The notes under the pieces were generated by a model, which saw only the letters and a program-made list of their open reading frames with translations, did not search any database and was not told the origin of the DNA. From an uncultured Bacilli bacterium (lineage in GTDB: Bacteria > Bacillota_I > Bacilli_A > RF39 > UBA660), in the NCBI GenBank assembly GCA_947624085.1, contig CANQIK010000004.1, forward strand, positions 1 through 55,342: 55,342 nt of DNA. Reading direction: 5' to 3'. How positions within the stretch are numbered: position 1 is the stretch's first letter; each line of letters starts with the position of its first letter. The translations under genes and the position numbers were made by a program. This document shows, in pieces, positions 17,090 through 25,642 of the stretch.

Positions 17090-17159
17090 TTTTATTATGC
17101 CACCCTACTTTAATTCTACCATAATATGTTTTTTTAAGCTACTAAAGTTTGCATTTTTA

Positions 17160-17188
17160 TTGTATTTTTTTGGCACTTATAGTATAAT
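17160..17188 (+). promoter_or_regulatory. Promoter of tRNA-Arg
   Basis: TTGTAT (17160-17165), a 17-nt spacer, then TATAAT (17183-17188), 17 bp before the tRNA 5' end. Confidence 0.7.
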
Positions 17189-17205
17189 TAATTTGTTTTA
17201 GACAA

Positions 17206-17282
17206 GCGCCCATAGCTCAACTGGATAGAGCGTTAGACTACGGATCTAAAGGTTGGGGGTTCGAATCCCTTTGGGCGTACCA
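17206..17282 (+). tRNA. tRNA-Arg (ACG)
   Basis: This 77-nt cloverleaf has an acceptor stem GCGCCCA / TGGGCGT (first pair G-U), an anticodon arm TTAGA-CTACGGA-TCTAA (anticodon ACG), a T-arm with GGTTCGAATCC, discriminator A and encoded CCA (17280-17282). The ACG wobble base would be edited to inosine, which needs a TadA elsewhere. It is monocistronic, with its own promoter and terminator. Confidence 0.95.
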
Positions 17283-17291
17283 AAAAATAAT

Positions 17292-17321
17292 AACTCGGAC
17301 TATTTCAGTTCGAGTTTTATT
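17292..17321. terminator. Bidirectional intrinsic terminator
   Basis: A 10-bp stem, AACTCGGACT / AGTTCGAGTT (one G-U), loop ATTTC (17292-17316), with T-rich sequence on both sides. It ends tRNA-Arg on the plus strand and the gene at 17325 on the minus strand. Confidence 0.8.
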
Positions 17322-17324
17322 GTC

Positions 17325-18293
17325 TTATAAATTAATACTTTTAGCTAGACTTCTAACTTGCTCTACCTCTTTAACAGCCTGCTCATACTGGTCAGAAAGG
17401 GCTGGAGCATTTGTAAATTCTTGAACAGGTACATTAGTTAAACTATAATTAATAGTTCCATCCATATTTTGCAAGATTTTATATTGAGGTGTTTCTAATC
17501 GCCAACAACCATTGCAAAAATCAATTGTTACGGTTCTATCACCAATTGTAATAGCAAAATAATCTAAATGGCCATAAGAAAGAGAGAGCTTATCAACAGT
17601 TTTTTTACTACCACCATCATTTTTGGTAACTTCCATAATAAGGCTTGGATAAGTTTCAACATGACTTATAGATATTTCGCATATTTTTTTAAATACTTCA
17701 TTAATAGCAAAAGGAATGGTTAGTTCAAGTAAATATTCTTGTAAAGCTAAAATGTTTTCCATATAATAGGCACTACCTGTTTGATTAATAGTTAAATTAA
17801 ATGTATAGTCACCACTCATTAACTTGAAAACATAATTATCATTATTAGCTTTTTCAACCTCTTGTTTAATTAATTCAAATTTGGAAGGTTCATTTAAATT
17901 AGTATTCCAATGTAAGAATCTATATGTTTTAATTTCATTGTGATAATTTACCGTAAACTCTTTTACGATAAAATTTTTGGCAAGAGAAATTGTAGCTTTA
18001 TCGTCTTTATCACTAAAATAACAATCAAAGGTAAGACTTTCTTTATCAAAATTTCTTAAAGTACATATTTCATTTTGCGCAAGGCCGGTTAATCGAAGTA
18101 AAACGGCAAATTTAGTGGCAATATCTTTAGCTTGTATGCCAGATAAAAAATAATGTTTAATTTCAACTTCTTTAATGGGAATAATATCAAACCATCTAGC
18201 TAAAACAATTTGCAAATCAGGATCTTCAATTATAACGTGAATACGGTTAGTTTCTTTATTATCGGAAGCTTGTTTTTTAAATAAGTTTTTCAT
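17325..18293 (-). CDS. Unknown soluble protein
   Basis: This 322-aa protein belongs to no family I recognise. It has no signal peptide or membrane segment. It begins with a lysine-rich stretch (MKNLFKKQASDNK), then mixed alpha/beta sequence, and ends in a helical segment (DQYEQAVKEVEQVRSLAKSINL). It is monocistronic, between two tRNA genes, with an AAAGGA ribosome site. A GC-CW pattern (DFCNGCWRLETPQYKI) near residue 265 might be a structural core. No function is proposed. Confidence 0.75.
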   Translation of the reverse strand: MKNLFKKQASDNKETNRIHVIIEDPDLQIVLARWFDIIPIKEVEIKHYFLSGIQAKDIATKFAVLLRLTGLAQNEICTLRNFDKESLTFDCYFSDKDDKATISLAKNFIVKEFTVNYHNEIKTYRFLHWNTNLNEPSKFELIKQEVEKANNDNYVFKLMSGDYTFNLTINQTGSAYYMENILALQEYLLELTIPFAINEVFKKICEISISHVETYPSLIMEVTKNDGGSKKTVDKLSLSYGHLDYFAITIGDRTVTIDFCNGCWRLETPQYKILQNMDGTINYSLTNVPVQEFTNAPALSDQYEQAVKEVEQVRSLAKSINL

Positions 18294-18381
18294 GCCATGT
18301 TCCTTTCATTTGATGCTATCTATTTTACCATCTTTAACAAAAAATGCAATGCAAGTTTTTACTTTTACTACATAAAAATAC

Positions 18382-18410
18382 TTGAAGTACATATTATTTT
18401 ATAGTATAAT
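18382..18410 (+). promoter_or_regulatory. Promoter of tRNA-Pro
   Basis: TTGAAG (18382-18387), a 17-nt spacer, then TATAAT (18405-18410), 12 bp before the tRNA. Confidence 0.75.
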
Positions 18411-18422
18411 TAATAGCGAGCT

Positions 18423-18499
18423 CGAGAAGTAGCACAGCTTGGTAGTGCACCACGCTTGGGACGTGGGGGTCGCAGGTTCGAATCCTGTCTTCTCGACCA
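18423..18499 (+). tRNA. tRNA-Pro (TGG)
   Basis: This 77-nt cloverleaf has an acceptor CGAGAAG / CTTCTCG, an anticodon arm CCACG-CTTGGGA-CGTGG (anticodon TGG), a T-loop GGTTCGAATCC, discriminator A and encoded CCA. It is monocistronic. Confidence 0.95.
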
Positions 18500-18510
18500 T
18501 TAATAAAAAT

Positions 18511-18535
18511 ACCTAGGAATTTCCTAGGTTTTTAT
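18511..18535. terminator. Bidirectional intrinsic terminator
   Basis: Perfect stem ACCTAGGAA / TTCCTAGGT (18511-18529), with T-rich tracts on both strands. It serves tRNA-Pro and the minus-strand gene ending at 18552. Confidence 0.8.
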
Positions 18536-18551
18536 ATTTTTAAAAATAAAA

Positions 18552-18980
18552 TTATATCTCTTTGCCTTTAGATTTAATATCCTCAGAAATTCCAACGATG
18601 AAGCTAATAAAAATACATAAGAATAAAAAAGGAATTATGAACATACCTAACCATAATATAGCTCCCTTTCTAAAAAGAATTGGCAGTTCAATAATAAACA
18701 AAAGGGATAGTGTAAATAATCTTAAAGGATAATGAAAAAAGTGGCCGAACTTTATTTCTCTCAATTTTTTAAATCTAAAGCAAATAAAATAAGCTACTAA
18801 GATAATTATTGACACTATTAAAAGACAAAAATATGCAAATGTAAAGGGAACGCTATCGCCAGATTCAGATAATAGAGCCATTTTGTCCATTTGTTGAAGC
18901 AAAATAAACCAAACTATTAAATATATACAAACACATGATGTAAAATGAAATAGTCCATAGTGTTTTTTTAATACTTGCAT
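18552..18980 (-). CDS. Unknown small integral membrane protein
   Basis: This 142-aa protein has four predicted membrane helices (around residues 13-29, 48-67, 87-103 and 106-130). The short basic cytoplasmic segments between them suggest both ends are inside. I see no family motif. It starts 3 bp after the upstream membrane protein ends, with AAAGGC as ribosome site, so the two form an operon and may work together. Function unknown. Confidence 0.7.
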   Translation of the reverse strand: MQVLKKHYGLFHFTSCVCIYLIVWFILLQQMDKMALLSESGDSVPFTFAYFCLLIVSIIILVAYFICFRFKKLREIKFGHFFHYPLRLFTLSLLFIIELPILFRKGAILWLGMFIIPFLFLCIFISFIVGISEDIKSKGKEI

Positions 18981-18983
18981 ATT

Positions 18984-19757
18984 TTATCTTGCCTTTTTAA
19001 ACATAGCAGCCTTTTCTGCCTCTGCTTCTTCATCAGACATTGGTATTTTATTAGGATTTACACCTCCTACAGGAGAACCTAAATGTCTATTAGGCTTATT
19101 AGCGTCCATTTGAACGCCTAATGTACTTACATATGAAGTAGATGGGTTATCTTCTTGTTTGACAGTATCATTTTTATTTTTCTTACCTAAATTCTCATCG
19201 GTAAATACTTCAATATCTTCATTTTTACTTTGAATAAATTTAATAGTATCATTATAATTTTTAATACCGGTTAAAAGTAAAGGTAATTCATTTTTGTCGG
19301 TTGAAGTAATCTTTTTAAAAATCAAAATAATATCAGCATAATTATTTTTAATGTTATAAACACCTAAACGGTCTATTCTTTGAATATATCTAATCGTATA
19401 CCCTTTTTTATTATTAAAAGCTATAACTCTTAAATTAGTTAGCCAATATTTATTAAAACGATTTTTGGTATTAATCATTAAATCATAAACAAAAAGGAAA
19501 ACCGCAAAGACAGTTATAACAAAGATAATTAAAAAAGCTAGATATTTATCAAAGCCAAAGCCTTTGCCACTATAAGTTACACCACCAATAGTATGAGTTA
19601 CACAAAAAGAATAAATATATAAAGCCCATAAAACAATCAAGAGAATTAATGAATATACATATTTTTCCCAATACTTTTTAGTTTTTCTAACATCAGTTTC
19701 TAATACTAATTCTATTTTTTCATTCTCTATTAGCTTATTTCCAACATCTTCATACAT
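18984..19757 (-). CDS. Membrane protein with bacterial PH-like domain
   Basis: This protein of about 257 aa has two membrane helices (around residues 31-52 and 72-97). A soluble domain follows whose 'FNKYWLTNLRVIAFN' and RYIQRIDRLGV strands look like a bacterial PH-type fold (YxLTNxRV pattern). The C-terminal 90 residues are polar and probably disordered. ATG 19757 is preferred over the first in-frame ATG, 12 bp upstream, because GGTGAT lies between them. It pairs with the four-helix protein at 18552. The PH assignment is tentative. Confidence 0.6.
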   Translation of the reverse strand: MYEDVGNKLIENEKIELVLETDVRKTKKYWEKYVYSLILLIVLWALYIYSFCVTHTIGGVTYSGKGFGFDKYLAFLIIFVITVFAVFLFVYDLMINTKNRFNKYWLTNLRVIAFNNKKGYTIRYIQRIDRLGVYNIKNNYADIILIFKKITSTDKNELPLLLTGIKNYNDTIKFIQSKNEDIEVFTDENLGKKNKNDTVKQEDNPSTSYVSTLGVQMDANKPNRHLGSPVGGVNPNKIPMSDEEAEAEKAAMFKKAR

Positions 19758-19846
19758 AAGTATCACCATATTTAGTATAACTTAAATAATTTAGAAAAGT
19801 TAAATTAATTAAGTTATTTACTTTATAGAATGTCAAAAGCAATTTA

Positions 19847-21103
19847 TTAATTTACTCTGTATGGGCTACTATCGCTACCATCAATATTTTCGCCTGTAAC
19901 TAGTTCTACATCTGAATTTAGATAGAAAACCGGGCGCACACCAATATAATCGTCATTCGGTGAAGTCCAATTGTCTAAACAACCCGCATTATCTAAATAC
20001 CAAACTCCTTCTTCATCATCATCATCAAATTTATAAGGCGTAATAGTCCATTCATCTAGTCCATTAAAAAGCCATTGATTTTCCGGTATATCGGAGGCAT
20101 CATAACCAGAGGTTCCTGATGGCCATGCACTTTCTTTAGCGGCAAAGCCATAATCAGCTACATACATTAGCCCTATTTTAGCTGATACCTTTTTAAGATT
20201 ATTCATTTCCTCTTTGTATATTTCTAGTATGGAGTTACTAGTACCTGAAATACCTGTTACATTCCATTGAACTTGCTCTATTTTTTTTGACCAATTATCT
20301 CCTAATTTTTTTATGAAATTATTATTTAGTGCATAATATAAAGTACTACTTTCCCAAATATTATTTTTCTGTTCGTTCCAATAAAAACCATCAATAATTT
20401 CCCCCTTTATTCTTTTTAAGTGTTTGTATTTGCTCCAAATTTCTTTAGGTTTATAACTTTCTATTCCTAATTCATCATGAGTGACAAATTCTGATTTTAT
20501 GACTTTTATTAATTTTGTTTTTGTTCCGTCAGGCAATTCTACAGGTACATAGCCTATCATACGATATAAATTTTCATCAGGACAGGTCGCACCAGTTACT
20601 CCTTTATTGTAGTCTTCACTTCCTGGACCAAAGCAAATAAAGTTATTAGGATTATTTCCTGAATACCTATAGCCATTATCTTCTGCACCATTTTCTAAAC
20701 TAGTATCATGATATAATAAATTACCTTGACCTACTTTTTGATTTTTATATTTCTCATAAAATTCTTGTGCTGTGTATGCTTTATCAAAATATAATGTACA
20801 ATTATTATTTTCATTTGAAGTCATTAATACGGTTTTATTTTCTGAGTCCCAATCTAGTATATCACTTGGATTGCTATCTCCATTGCACGTGCTCTTTCCT
20901 ACATTTAAAGCATAACTACCATTAGACCAATCGTTTGAACTCCCCTGTTCATAATCTCCACTATCTGTTTCATAGTAATACGCTATTTCATCATAAACAG
21001 CATTAAAATTCAAAGATTGATTATCCTTATTTATTAAAAATACAATTGATATTATACCTAACGTAACTATAATACCTACTACTAATAATATTTTCTTCTT
21101 CAT
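19847..21103 (-). CDS. Anchored extracellular protein, SSP-like
   Basis: This 418-aa protein has an N-terminal membrane anchor (residues about 4-23) and a large Asn/Asp/Gly/Tyr-rich outer domain. It contains paired cysteines (STCNG, NNCTLYF, ICFGPG, ATCPDENLYRMIG) and closes with IGVRPVFYLNSDVELVTG... DGSDSSPYRVN. I recall similar endings in secreted proteins of gut Firmicutes that occur in multiple copies, but cannot name the family with confidence. Its promoter is consensus and is covered by three operator-like repeats shared with the divergent Xre gene, so it is probably regulated by it. Confidence 0.7.
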   Translation of the reverse strand: MKKKILLVVGIIVTLGIISIVFLINKDNQSLNFNAVYDEIAYYYETDSGDYEQGSSNDWSNGSYALNVGKSTCNGDSNPSDILDWDSENKTVLMTSNENNNCTLYFDKAYTAQEFYEKYKNQKVGQGNLLYHDTSLENGAEDNGYRYSGNNPNNFICFGPGSEDYNKGVTGATCPDENLYRMIGYVPVELPDGTKTKLIKVIKSEFVTHDELGIESYKPKEIWSKYKHLKRIKGEIIDGFYWNEQKNNIWESSTLYYALNNNFIKKLGDNWSKKIEQVQWNVTGISGTSNSILEIYKEEMNNLKKVSAKIGLMYVADYGFAAKESAWPSGTSGYDASDIPENQWLFNGLDEWTITPYKFDDDDEEGVWYLDNAGCLDNWTSPNDDYIGVRPVFYLNSDVELVTGENIDGSDSSPYRVN

Positions 21104-21115
21104 TTCCTACCTCGT

Positions 21116-21130
21116 AGACAATTATTATCT
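21116..21130. promoter_or_regulatory. Operator-like repeat 1
   Basis: AGACAATTATTATCT, an imperfect palindrome (AGAYAA-N3-TTATCT), just downstream of the expected start of the surface-protein mRNA. Confidence 0.6.
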
Positions 21131-21139
21131 ATATTATTT

Positions 21140-21168
21140 ATTATAGACAATATTTATCTAAACGTCAA
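21140..21168 (-). promoter_or_regulatory. Consensus sigma-A promoter of the surface-protein gene
   Basis: On the minus strand: TTGACG (21163-21168), a 17-nt spacer, TATAAT (21140-21145). Operator-like repeat 2 overlaps its -10 and spacer. Confidence 0.8.
21145..21159. promoter_or_regulatory. Operator-like repeat 2
   Basis: AGACAATATTTATCT, the second copy of the palindrome, between the -10 and -35 of the surface-protein promoter. Confidence 0.6.
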
Positions 21169-21169
21169 C

Positions 21170-21184
21170 AGATAATTTTTATCT
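21170..21184. promoter_or_regulatory. Operator-like repeat 3
   Basis: AGATAATTTTTATCT, the best palindrome of the three. It lies just upstream of the surface-gene -35 and touches the -10 (TATAAT, 21184-21189) of the xre gene. Binding here could repress xre itself. Confidence 0.6.
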
Positions 21185-21214
21185 ATAATAAAATGTTTTC
21201 AAGGTGATTTGATA

Positions 21215-21442
21215 ATGAATAGATTAAAAGAATTAAGGGAAGATAATGATTTATTACAAAAAGATGTTGCTAAAAAAGTAGGTATTTCTCAAAGAAAATA
21301 TAGTTATTATGAAACAGGTCAAACATTACTCACAGAAGAAATATTAAAAAAGCTTGCGGAATATTATCAAACAAGTATTGATTATCTTCTTTATCAAACC
21401 GATGAAAGAAAGCCTTATCCCAAATCAATTATGAAAAAATAA
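21215..21442 (+). CDS. Xre-family transcriptional regulator
   Basis: This 75-aa protein is almost only a HTH_3 domain: 'RLKELREDNDLLQKDVAKKV' then 'GISQRKYSYYETGQTL' as turn and recognition helix, and 'IDYLLY' at the end. ATG 21215 is chosen because AAGGTGA lies 8 nt upstream; TTG 21209 is too near. It is divergent from the surface-protein gene, with three palindromes between them, so local negative control of both genes is likely. No partner toxin is present. Confidence 0.85.
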   Translation: MNRLKELREDNDLLQKDVAKKVGISQRKYSYYETGQTLLTEEILKKLAEYYQTSIDYLLYQTDERKPYPKSIMKK

Positions 21443-21445
21443 AGA

Positions 21446-21476
21446 AACTGCTTAATCATTTATAAGCAGTTTTTAT
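21446..21476. terminator. Terminator between xre and proS
   Basis: AACTGCTTA / TAAGCAGTT hairpin (21446-21471) followed by TTTTAT on the plus strand and a weaker T-rich run on the minus strand. Confidence 0.75.
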
Positions 21477-21481
21477 ATTTA

Positions 21482-22921
21482 TTAATAAGCTTTGCCAAAA
21501 TAAACCATATGTTTAGCTTCTTTACCACAGCATACACATTTATCTGATATTTTATCTTCCTCAAATGGTATACATCTTGATGTAGCTCCCCCGGTTTTTT
21601 CTTTAATTATTTTTTCACATTCTTCCTCGCCACACCACATAGCTTTAACAAAGCCACTTTTTTCATCAAAAGTTTTTATAAGTTCTTCCATATTATGAGC
21701 TTCATAAATATGGTTTTCTAAATGTTCTTTAGCTTTTTGATACATATCATTTTGCATTTGTTCAAGAACCTTTGGAAGTTCAGTTACAACTTCATCAAGT
21801 TTAACACTTATCTTTTCTCTTGTATCTCTTCTAACAATTGTAACAACGCCATTTTCAAGGTCCCGAGGTCCTATTTCAATTCTTGTAGGAATACCTTGAA
21901 CTTCTTGATTAGAGAATTTATAACCCGGAGTCTTATCGGTTAAATCAATATCAACTTGAATACCTTGATTTTTTAATTCTTCATATATCTTATTAGCTAC
22001 GTCCATTATTTCTGGTTTATTATGCCCAATAGGAATTATCATGCTTTTAATTGGGGCAATATGTGGCGGAAGAACAAGCCCGTCATCATCGCCATGAACC
22101 ATAATAATAGCTCCGATAATTCTTGTTGAAAGCCCCCATGAAGTTTGAAATGGATTTACATATTTATTATTTTTATCAATATATTTAACATCAAATGCTT
22201 TACTAAAACCATCACCAAAATAATGACTTGTTCCTGATTGTAAAGCTTTACCATCATGCATTAAAGCTTCAATTGTATAAGTTGACTCCGCTCCAGCAAA
22301 TTTTTCACTTTCAGTTTTTTGCCCCCATACAACAGGAATAGCCAAATCATTTTCAACAAAATCATGATAAACTTCAAGCATCATTCTCGTTCTATCTTTG
22401 GCTTCTTCACTAGTAGCGTGAATGGTATGTCCCTCTTGCCATAAGAATTCCTTACTTCTTAAAAATGGTCTAGTCGTCTTTTCCCATCTTAAAACCGAAC
22501 ACCATTGATTATAAACCATAGGAAGGTCACGATAAGAATTTAAGTTTTTGGCAAAGTGTTCACAAAATAAAGTTTCACTTGTGGGTCTTATACATAATTT
22601 TTCTTCTAAAGGATTAGAACCACCCATTGTTACCCAAGCAACTTCTGGAGCAAAGCCATTTACATGGTCTTTTTCTTTATTTAAAAGGCTTTCAGGGATT
22701 AACATTGGCATATAAACATTCTTTACCCCCGTAGCTTTAAATCGCTCATCAAGATTCTTTTGAATATTTTCCCAAATAGCATACCCCGCGGGCATATATA
22801 CCATGCATCCTTTAATACTAGTATACTCACATAGTTTTGCTTTTCTAACTACATCAGTATACCACTTTGCAAAATCAACATCCCGTGCTGTTATAGCGTC
22901 TAAAAATTTTTCATTAGCCAT
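21482..22921 (-). CDS. proS: Prolyl-tRNA synthetase (short, archaeal/eukaryote-like type)
   Basis: This 479-aa class II synthetase charges tRNA-Pro. It lacks the editing insertion of the long bacterial form and ends in the zinc-type C-terminal domain (CGEEECEK... KCVCCGKEAKHMVYFGKAY, ending in Tyr), which marks the short form (ProS type 3). The blocks MYMPMLIPESLL (motif 1 region), RWEKTTRPFLRSKEFLWQEGHT (motif 2) and GIPTRIEIGPRD are clear. No T-box leader fits the 60 bp upstream. This form is found in some Bacilli, mollicutes and clostridia. Confidence 0.95.
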   Translation of the reverse strand: MANEKFLDAITARDVDFAKWYTDVVRKAKLCEYTSIKGCMVYMPAGYAIWENIQKNLDERFKATGVKNVYMPMLIPESLLNKEKDHVNGFAPEVAWVTMGGSNPLEEKLCIRPTSETLFCEHFAKNLNSYRDLPMVYNQWCSVLRWEKTTRPFLRSKEFLWQEGHTIHATSEEAKDRTRMMLEVYHDFVENDLAIPVVWGQKTESEKFAGAESTYTIEALMHDGKALQSGTSHYFGDGFSKAFDVKYIDKNNKYVNPFQTSWGLSTRIIGAIIMVHGDDDGLVLPPHIAPIKSMIIPIGHNKPEIMDVANKIYEELKNQGIQVDIDLTDKTPGYKFSNQEVQGIPTRIEIGPRDLENGVVTIVRRDTREKISVKLDEVVTELPKVLEQMQNDMYQKAKEHLENHIYEAHNMEELIKTFDEKSGFVKAMWCGEEECEKIIKEKTGGATSRCIPFEEDKISDKCVCCGKEAKHMVYFGKAY

Positions 22922-22983
22922 AATATGCCCTTCTTTCTTATTAAACTAGTTTAAATTTTATCATAATAATGTCTTAAAGTAAA

Positions 22984-23454
22984 TTAAAGTTCGTTTATAA
23001 CATTATGATTTAGCTTTGTATCTGCAAACCAATCCTTAGCAAAACTTGGTCTAATATCAAAGTTTTTTGCTTCATCTATATCATACCATTTATTTATAGA
23101 GTTTTTATCTTTATCAAGAGTATAAAAATTATCCTTATTGTTTATACTTTCATTATCTACTTTATAAACAAATAACAATTCATGAAATTTAGTATTATCA
23201 TAAACAAAAAAGTTTTCTACTACCTCAAGTAAAGATAGTTCATCATCTTTAACATTAACGCCTACTTCTTCTTTTATTTCCCTTATCATAGCCTTTTTAG
23301 TATCCTCTAAAAACTTGACTCTGCCCCCGATTAAAGAATAATAATCGCCACTTTTTTTATTTTTTTGCAAAAGTACTTTATTACCATTTTTAAAAATAGC
23401 CGCTACCCGAAAATTGAATTTTATTCCATCATCATTTACAAATTTAATATCCAT
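22984..23454 (-). CDS. Nudix hydrolase of the GT-MAT operon
   Basis: This 156-aa protein has a perfect Nudix box GRVKFLE...REIKEEVGV (residues about 44-66: G-x5-E-x7-RE-x2-EE-x-G). Nudix enzymes cleave nucleoside diphosphates linked to another group, such as NDP-sugars. It is the last gene of the operon GT, methionine adenosyltransferase, HPr-kinase-like protein, Nudix, 2 bp after the kinase-like gene. In that setting it could process a nucleotide-activated intermediate or clear a by-product. Its substrate cannot be told from sequence. Confidence 0.85.
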   Translation of the reverse strand: MDIKFVNDDGIKFNFRVAAIFKNGNKVLLQKNKKSGDYYSLIGGRVKFLEDTKKAMIREIKEEVGVNVKDDELSLLEVVENFFVYDNTKFHELLFVYKVDNESINNKDNFYTLDKDKNSINKWYDIDEAKNFDIRPSFAKDWFADTKLNHNVINEL

Positions 23455-23456
23455 AT

Positions 23457-24437
23457 TTATTTTTCCCTTCTTCTTACAATAAATCTTGTACTTCCTTTTT
23501 CCTTACCATCATATAAAGAATTAATAAATTTTAAGAGTTCCAATAATGATCCATTAATATAATAATATCCTTTACAAGCATTAATTCTGCTTATTAATTC
23601 TTGTCTTTTAAGATATGTTTCTTCCGTTTCATAAGAAGGTACATATCCCATAGGATGACCACTAGCATCTACAAAAGTTGCTGCTTGGCCCCGAATATGG
23701 CTTGATAAATTTTGATAAAGCAAAAAGTTATTTCGCCAACTATCACCTGCAGTAACTTTCAAATCATTTTCTCTATCATCAAGTCTCACATGAACAATAT
23801 TAGTAATAGGTATTACAGCATATTCAGTATTAATGCCCACATCTTGAGCCATAATGGTAATCTTATTTGTCCATTCATCCTTAATATCATTATGAAATAA
23901 GTATAGTAAAGACTCCATATTTTTTTTAACAGATAATAATCTTAAGTTTAAAAACTTAGTTCCTCCATATGCAGAAATGCCATCAGCATCAAGACCTATC
24001 AAAGTCATATCATTGCTAATTAAAGAAAAGCCATAATTTTGACATAGGTTTACAGCTAAACTAGTTTTACCTGCTCCAGCTTCGCCAATAATCAAAGTAG
24101 CCTCCCCGTTTTTACATACACAGGCCGAGTGGCACGAGCTTAGGCCCATCTGCGCAAACTGTTTTTCTAATAAAGGGTATGCTAAATAAATAATATTATT
24201 TTTTGTTAAATTTTGATATGGAAAGCGTAAAATTATATCGTTATCATCACACTTTAATCCCACATTTTTTTCAGTATCAGTATAAGAAAAAGTATGAACA
24301 ATTGAATCTACATCTTCAATAAATTTGGGATCAAAAAATTCCATAAATTGTTTATTACGTAAGAAATACTCCTGCAAGGGAATATCACTTATAAAACGTA
24401 AAGTAGCTGAGGCTACTTCTATACAAAAGGTCTCCAT
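23457..24437 (-). CDS. HPr-kinase-like P-loop ATPase
   Basis: This 326-aa protein has a Walker A GEAGAGKT at residues 118-125, preceded by CHSACV and followed by LISNDMTLIGLD. This is the order seen in HprK-type kinase domains, including stand-alone relatives in peptide and natural-product clusters. The classical HprK N-terminal domain is absent, so it is unlikely to be the phosphotransferase regulator; it probably phosphorylates another protein or small molecule. AGGAG precedes ATG 24437. It lies 8 bp after the adenosyltransferase gene and 2 bp before the Nudix gene. Confidence 0.7.
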   Translation of the reverse strand: METFCIEVASATLRFISDIPLQEYFLRNKQFMEFFDPKFIEDVDSIVHTFSYTDTEKNVGLKCDDNDIILRFPYQNLTKNNIIYLAYPLLEKQFAQMGLSSCHSACVCKNGEATLIIGEAGAGKTSLAVNLCQNYGFSLISNDMTLIGLDADGISAYGGTKFLNLRLLSVKKNMESLLYLFHNDIKDEWTNKITIMAQDVGINTEYAVIPITNIVHVRLDDRENDLKVTAGDSWRNNFLLYQNLSSHIRGQAATFVDASGHPMGYVPSYETEETYLKRQELISRINACKGYYYINGSLLELLKFINSLYDGKEKGSTRFIVRRREK

Positions 24438-24445
24438 AGTAACTC

Positions 24446-25642
24446 CTAATACAAATTAATTGGTTTAATAATCTCATGCACAAAATTTTCTGTAAATTCT
24501 TTTTCAATTATTTTTTTGCATTCTTTTTTCTTGCTTAAATCGTTTACCATTAAGTAAAAGAAATAAGGTTCTACAATAGAGCCTTTATTCCTCGTCAAAG
24601 AAAACAGTGTGCATTTAATGCCAAGTTCATCATAAATTCTTTGCACTGCTTTATTGGCTATAAAATTAATTACGCACCCTGTATGATATCTTTCATTTTT
24701 ACCACAAGGTGCTTCCATAGTATGCTCTCTAAAACTAGAAATTAAACCCTGAGCATTATTACCTCTTCCTACGACTCCTTCTTCGCCACATTCAATACAA
24801 CTTCCTTTTACTAAGCTATAAATATGATATGACCCATCTAGATTTTTATTAATATCAATTTTATATATATAACCTTTAGGATTATGTATTTTAGCAACCT
24901 CTTTATATAAAAGTTCTGTATATCTATCAATTATCTTATCATATTCTTCTTTATCTTTAAATTTATCTTTAAATATTGGTAAAGAAACATAAATATCGAC
25001 ATCTTTATTTTTTCTAGTTATCATTACTTTAATATCTTGGCCCACATCATTATACTTAGGGCAGGCATAACCATCATCATTAAACCTCCAAAAGAAAGAT
25101 TCTACTTTTAAAGTAGCTTCTTCGCAAAAAGTTTTAGAACTATGATTTACACATAAAGAGGTATCAGCCGCATATAAAGTCTTGGCATCAGGCAGATCAT
25201 TTATGCTTTGAGGTTTATACCAATTTTCTTGTTTAGAATATTGCGTTGGATTAATAATGATATCCAAATCTTCTTCCGGATTAATCCTTGGCATGATCGT
25301 ACTTAAGTATTTTTTAATAACCGGAGTAAATAGAGCTTCTAAATCAATTTTCTTACTTACATATTCATTGCTTACTCGGCCATTCATTTCTACTCTTATT
25401 GGGTGTTTTTTTATAGCCTTGCCATTTTCATATACGAACAGTCCTCCCCCGATATAAAACTTATCAATATTATGGTGAAGAATTACCCCAAAGTTTTCCA
25501 TACAATATTTAGCATAAACTCTCGAACATTCCTGAGCGAGTTTATCAGCAATAGTGTCTGGATGTCCTATACCTTTTCTTTCTACTATTTCTAGATAATT
25601 GTCTTCTGGATCATTATATCCCTTTATTACTTGTAATTTCAT
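24446..25642 (-). CDS. Archaeal-type methionine adenosyltransferase
   Basis: This 398-aa enzyme would make S-adenosylmethionine from methionine and ATP. The motifs are those of the archaeal family rather than bacterial MetK: ERKGIGHPDTIADKLAQECS (residues 21-40), AADTSLCVN near residue 158, GRGNNAQGL (292-300) and TMEAPCGKNERYHTG (308-322). It starts 29 bp inside the end of the glycosyltransferase gene with AAGGAGG upstream. An archaeal-type enzyme in a pathway operon suggests a dedicated SAM supply or a relative acting on another substrate. Whether a normal metK exists elsewhere cannot be seen here. Confidence 0.85.
   Translation of the reverse strand: MKLQVIKGYNDPEDNYLEIVERKGIGHPDTIADKLAQECSRVYAKYCMENFGVILHHNIDKFYIGGGLFVYENGKAIKKHPIRVEMNGRVSNEYVSKKIDLEALFTPVIKKYLSTIMPRINPEEDLDIIINPTQYSKQENWYKPQSINDLPDAKTLYAADTSLCVNHSSKTFCEEATLKVESFFWRFNDDGYACPKYNDVGQDIKVMITRKNKDVDIYVSLPIFKDKFKDKEEYDKIIDRYTELLYKEVAKIHNPKGYIYKIDINKNLDGSYHIYSLVKGSCIECGEEGVVGRGNNAQGLISSFREHTMEAPCGKNERYHTGCVINFIANKAVQRIYDELGIKCTLFSLTRNKGSIVEPYFFYLMVNDLSKKKECKKIIEKEFTENFVHEIIKPINLY

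Noticed and set aside
22922-22983. T-box leader for proS
   Set aside because: Only about 60 bp lie between genes, too short, with no T-box core seen.
23457-24437. Canonical HPr kinase/phosphorylase (HprK)
   Set aside because: The N-terminal HprK domain and C-terminal signature are missing, and the gene sits in a biosynthesis-like operon.
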